The notes under the pieces were generated by a model, which saw only the letters and a list, made by a program, of their open reading frames with translations, searched no databases and was not told the DNA's origin. From assembly GCF_000003605.2 (NCBI RefSeq), contig NW_003130357.1, positions 31,611 through 64,940 on the forward strand: a stretch of DNA of 33,330 nt, read 5' to 3'. Position 1 is the stretch's first letter; the number at the start of each line of letters is the position of its first letter. Positions 32,393-33,330 of the stretch are shown here, piece by piece. The position numbers were made by a program, and so were the translations under genes. The DNA comes from Saccoglossus kowalevskii (taxonomy: Eukaryota; Hemichordata; Enteropneusta; Harrimaniidae).

Positions 32393-32628
32393 GATTGGTT
32401 GAGATTCGGTCACATGACATTGAATAAATATTACATGGTATATTGCCCGCCAAGTGGATATTACATGGGTATATCACATGGATGACGTCACTGAAACTAC
32501 TGCGCATAGCAAATTGTCGTTCGCTAGACTGGTGCTGCCCCGGCCGCTGTTTTCGGGGTTGCTTTCAAGGTTTTGAAGGAACTTTAGCCATCCGAAATAG
32601 ACAGTGAATGTGCCAGAATGAATATTGA
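32393..32628 (+). promoter_or_regulatory. possible promoter and first exon of a downstream gene
   Basis: An inverted CCAAT box (GATTGG, 32393-32398), an E-box TCACATGAC just after it, and a perfect CRE TGACGTCA (32483-32490) precede a locally GC-richer, CpG-containing stretch (CCCCGGCCGC near 32538). A splice-donor-like GTAAGA follows at 32629, preceded by GCCAGAATGAATATTGA. This is compatible with a 5' exon on the + strand whose gene continues beyond the window. Motifs were read by eye and no coding content is established. Confidence 0.3.
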
Positions 32629-32629
32629 G

Positions 32630-33330
32630 TAAGATACTCTGTTTTGATGGTCATGGTATTTTTTATAAGATAAGATAAATTTTATTTGGTACGGGAACAT
32701 ATAAAATGTCATGACCAAGAACAAGAGAGAAAAAAATTACATAACTACTAAACTAAAATAAACTAAACTAAAAAAGCAAATTTGGCTAAGCCTGAATAGA
32801 TAAATTTATCGATACTTGAAAACATTTCTGCAAATAAATTGTCATCCATTATATGAAGCAAAAATGTACGGCAAAGCCGCCACTGAAACGTCGCAGCCGG
32901 GGTCGCTGCAGCGCATTCTACGCTGTGAGTTGGTTTGTGGATAGGTGTGGTACGTTCGTGAGAAAGTAATTTCAGTCACTTCCACGGCGCTCTGACATTT
33001 TTATCTGTAGAGTGATCAAATAACTTGCGTTTGAGAATTTCTCAATTCAAGTTCAAAAATGTTATTCTCGATAATTTGAGTGACTCACACTGCTGAAACA
33101 CGGTTACTAAAAAAGAGTATCCGTGGCTGAAAATAACATTGACTGAGTGTATTTTTTAGCAAATAATGTATGTATGTTATTGAGTAAAAATCACAGGGAG
33201 CCCAGGAACTATAATCAACTGTAATACGCAGTCTCTATGAGCAGGGGGGGGGGGGGTATCGGCTGGTATCTGGTGTAAGAAATAAGACAAGGGATGAAGG
33301 CTTCCAGCCAGCTCACATTTTTTAAACTCG
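32630..33330. other. right flank, no coding sequence recognised
   Basis: An AAGATAAGATAA stretch followed by TTTTATTTGG at about 32667-32690, and ACTAAACTAAAATAAACT repeats near 32750, look like the low-complexity tail of a retroelement, but no ORF supports it. A G14 run lies near 33243. Confidence 0.35.

Noticed and set aside
32660-32790. Retroelement 3' tail (AAGATAAGATAA and ACTAAACTAAAA repeats)
   Set aside because: Low-complexity sequence only; no reverse-transcriptase or other coding remnant is visible.

Overview
This is a window of animal nuclear DNA: AT-rich, intron-bearing and crowded with short inverted-repeat transposons. The one gene I recognise with confidence is an ortholog of PDCD10/CCM3, an animal protein of the GCKIII-kinase/STRIPAK and CCM complexes. 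Its sequence, the unusually divergent surroundings and the MITE types suggest a marine invertebrate. I cannot place it in a phylum from sequence alone.

Layout. Positions 1-7800 hold no gene I can defend, only hairpins and a stray CRE palindrome. Positions 7829-7909 are a possible first coding exon. Positions 8056-11467 are a direct tandem duplication of a unit of about 1.7 kb, the two copies about 98% alike. The unit carries a candidate two-exon gene, a TATA box with small ORFs, and protein-like reading frames broken by stops and shifts. At the end of copy 2 one of these frames continues out of the repeat to 11574, so copy 1 looks truncated at the junction. Positions 11575-13560 hold nothing clear.

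PDCD10 runs on the + strand from 13856 to 28439 in five coding exons (13856-13936, 16768-16942, 21108-21234, 21903-21993, 28269-28439). All splice phases match, giving 642 coding bases and 214 residues, against 212 in the human protein. Its introns hold most of the mobile DNA: a 1,135-bp terminal-inverted-repeat element with a 7-bp target duplication (intron 1), a TTAA-flanked MITE (intron 2), and in intron 4 a TA-flanked hairpin MITE, a second TTAA MITE, a different TTAA element, and a 136-bp segment copied from 2 kb upstream and flanked by a perfect 28-bp direct repeat.

Downstream, another copy of the first TTAA MITE family (29219-29387) is followed by a candidate two-exon gene (29639-29675 joined to 30055-30413) encoding 131 residues of unknown family. 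The right end (32390-32630) has a CCAAT box, E-box and CRE, a locally GC-richer stretch and a splice-donor-like site, and may be the promoter and first exon of the next gene.

The most unusual items are the tandem duplicated coding-like unit, the templated insertion with its 28-bp duplication, and the small uncharacterised gene beside PDCD10.
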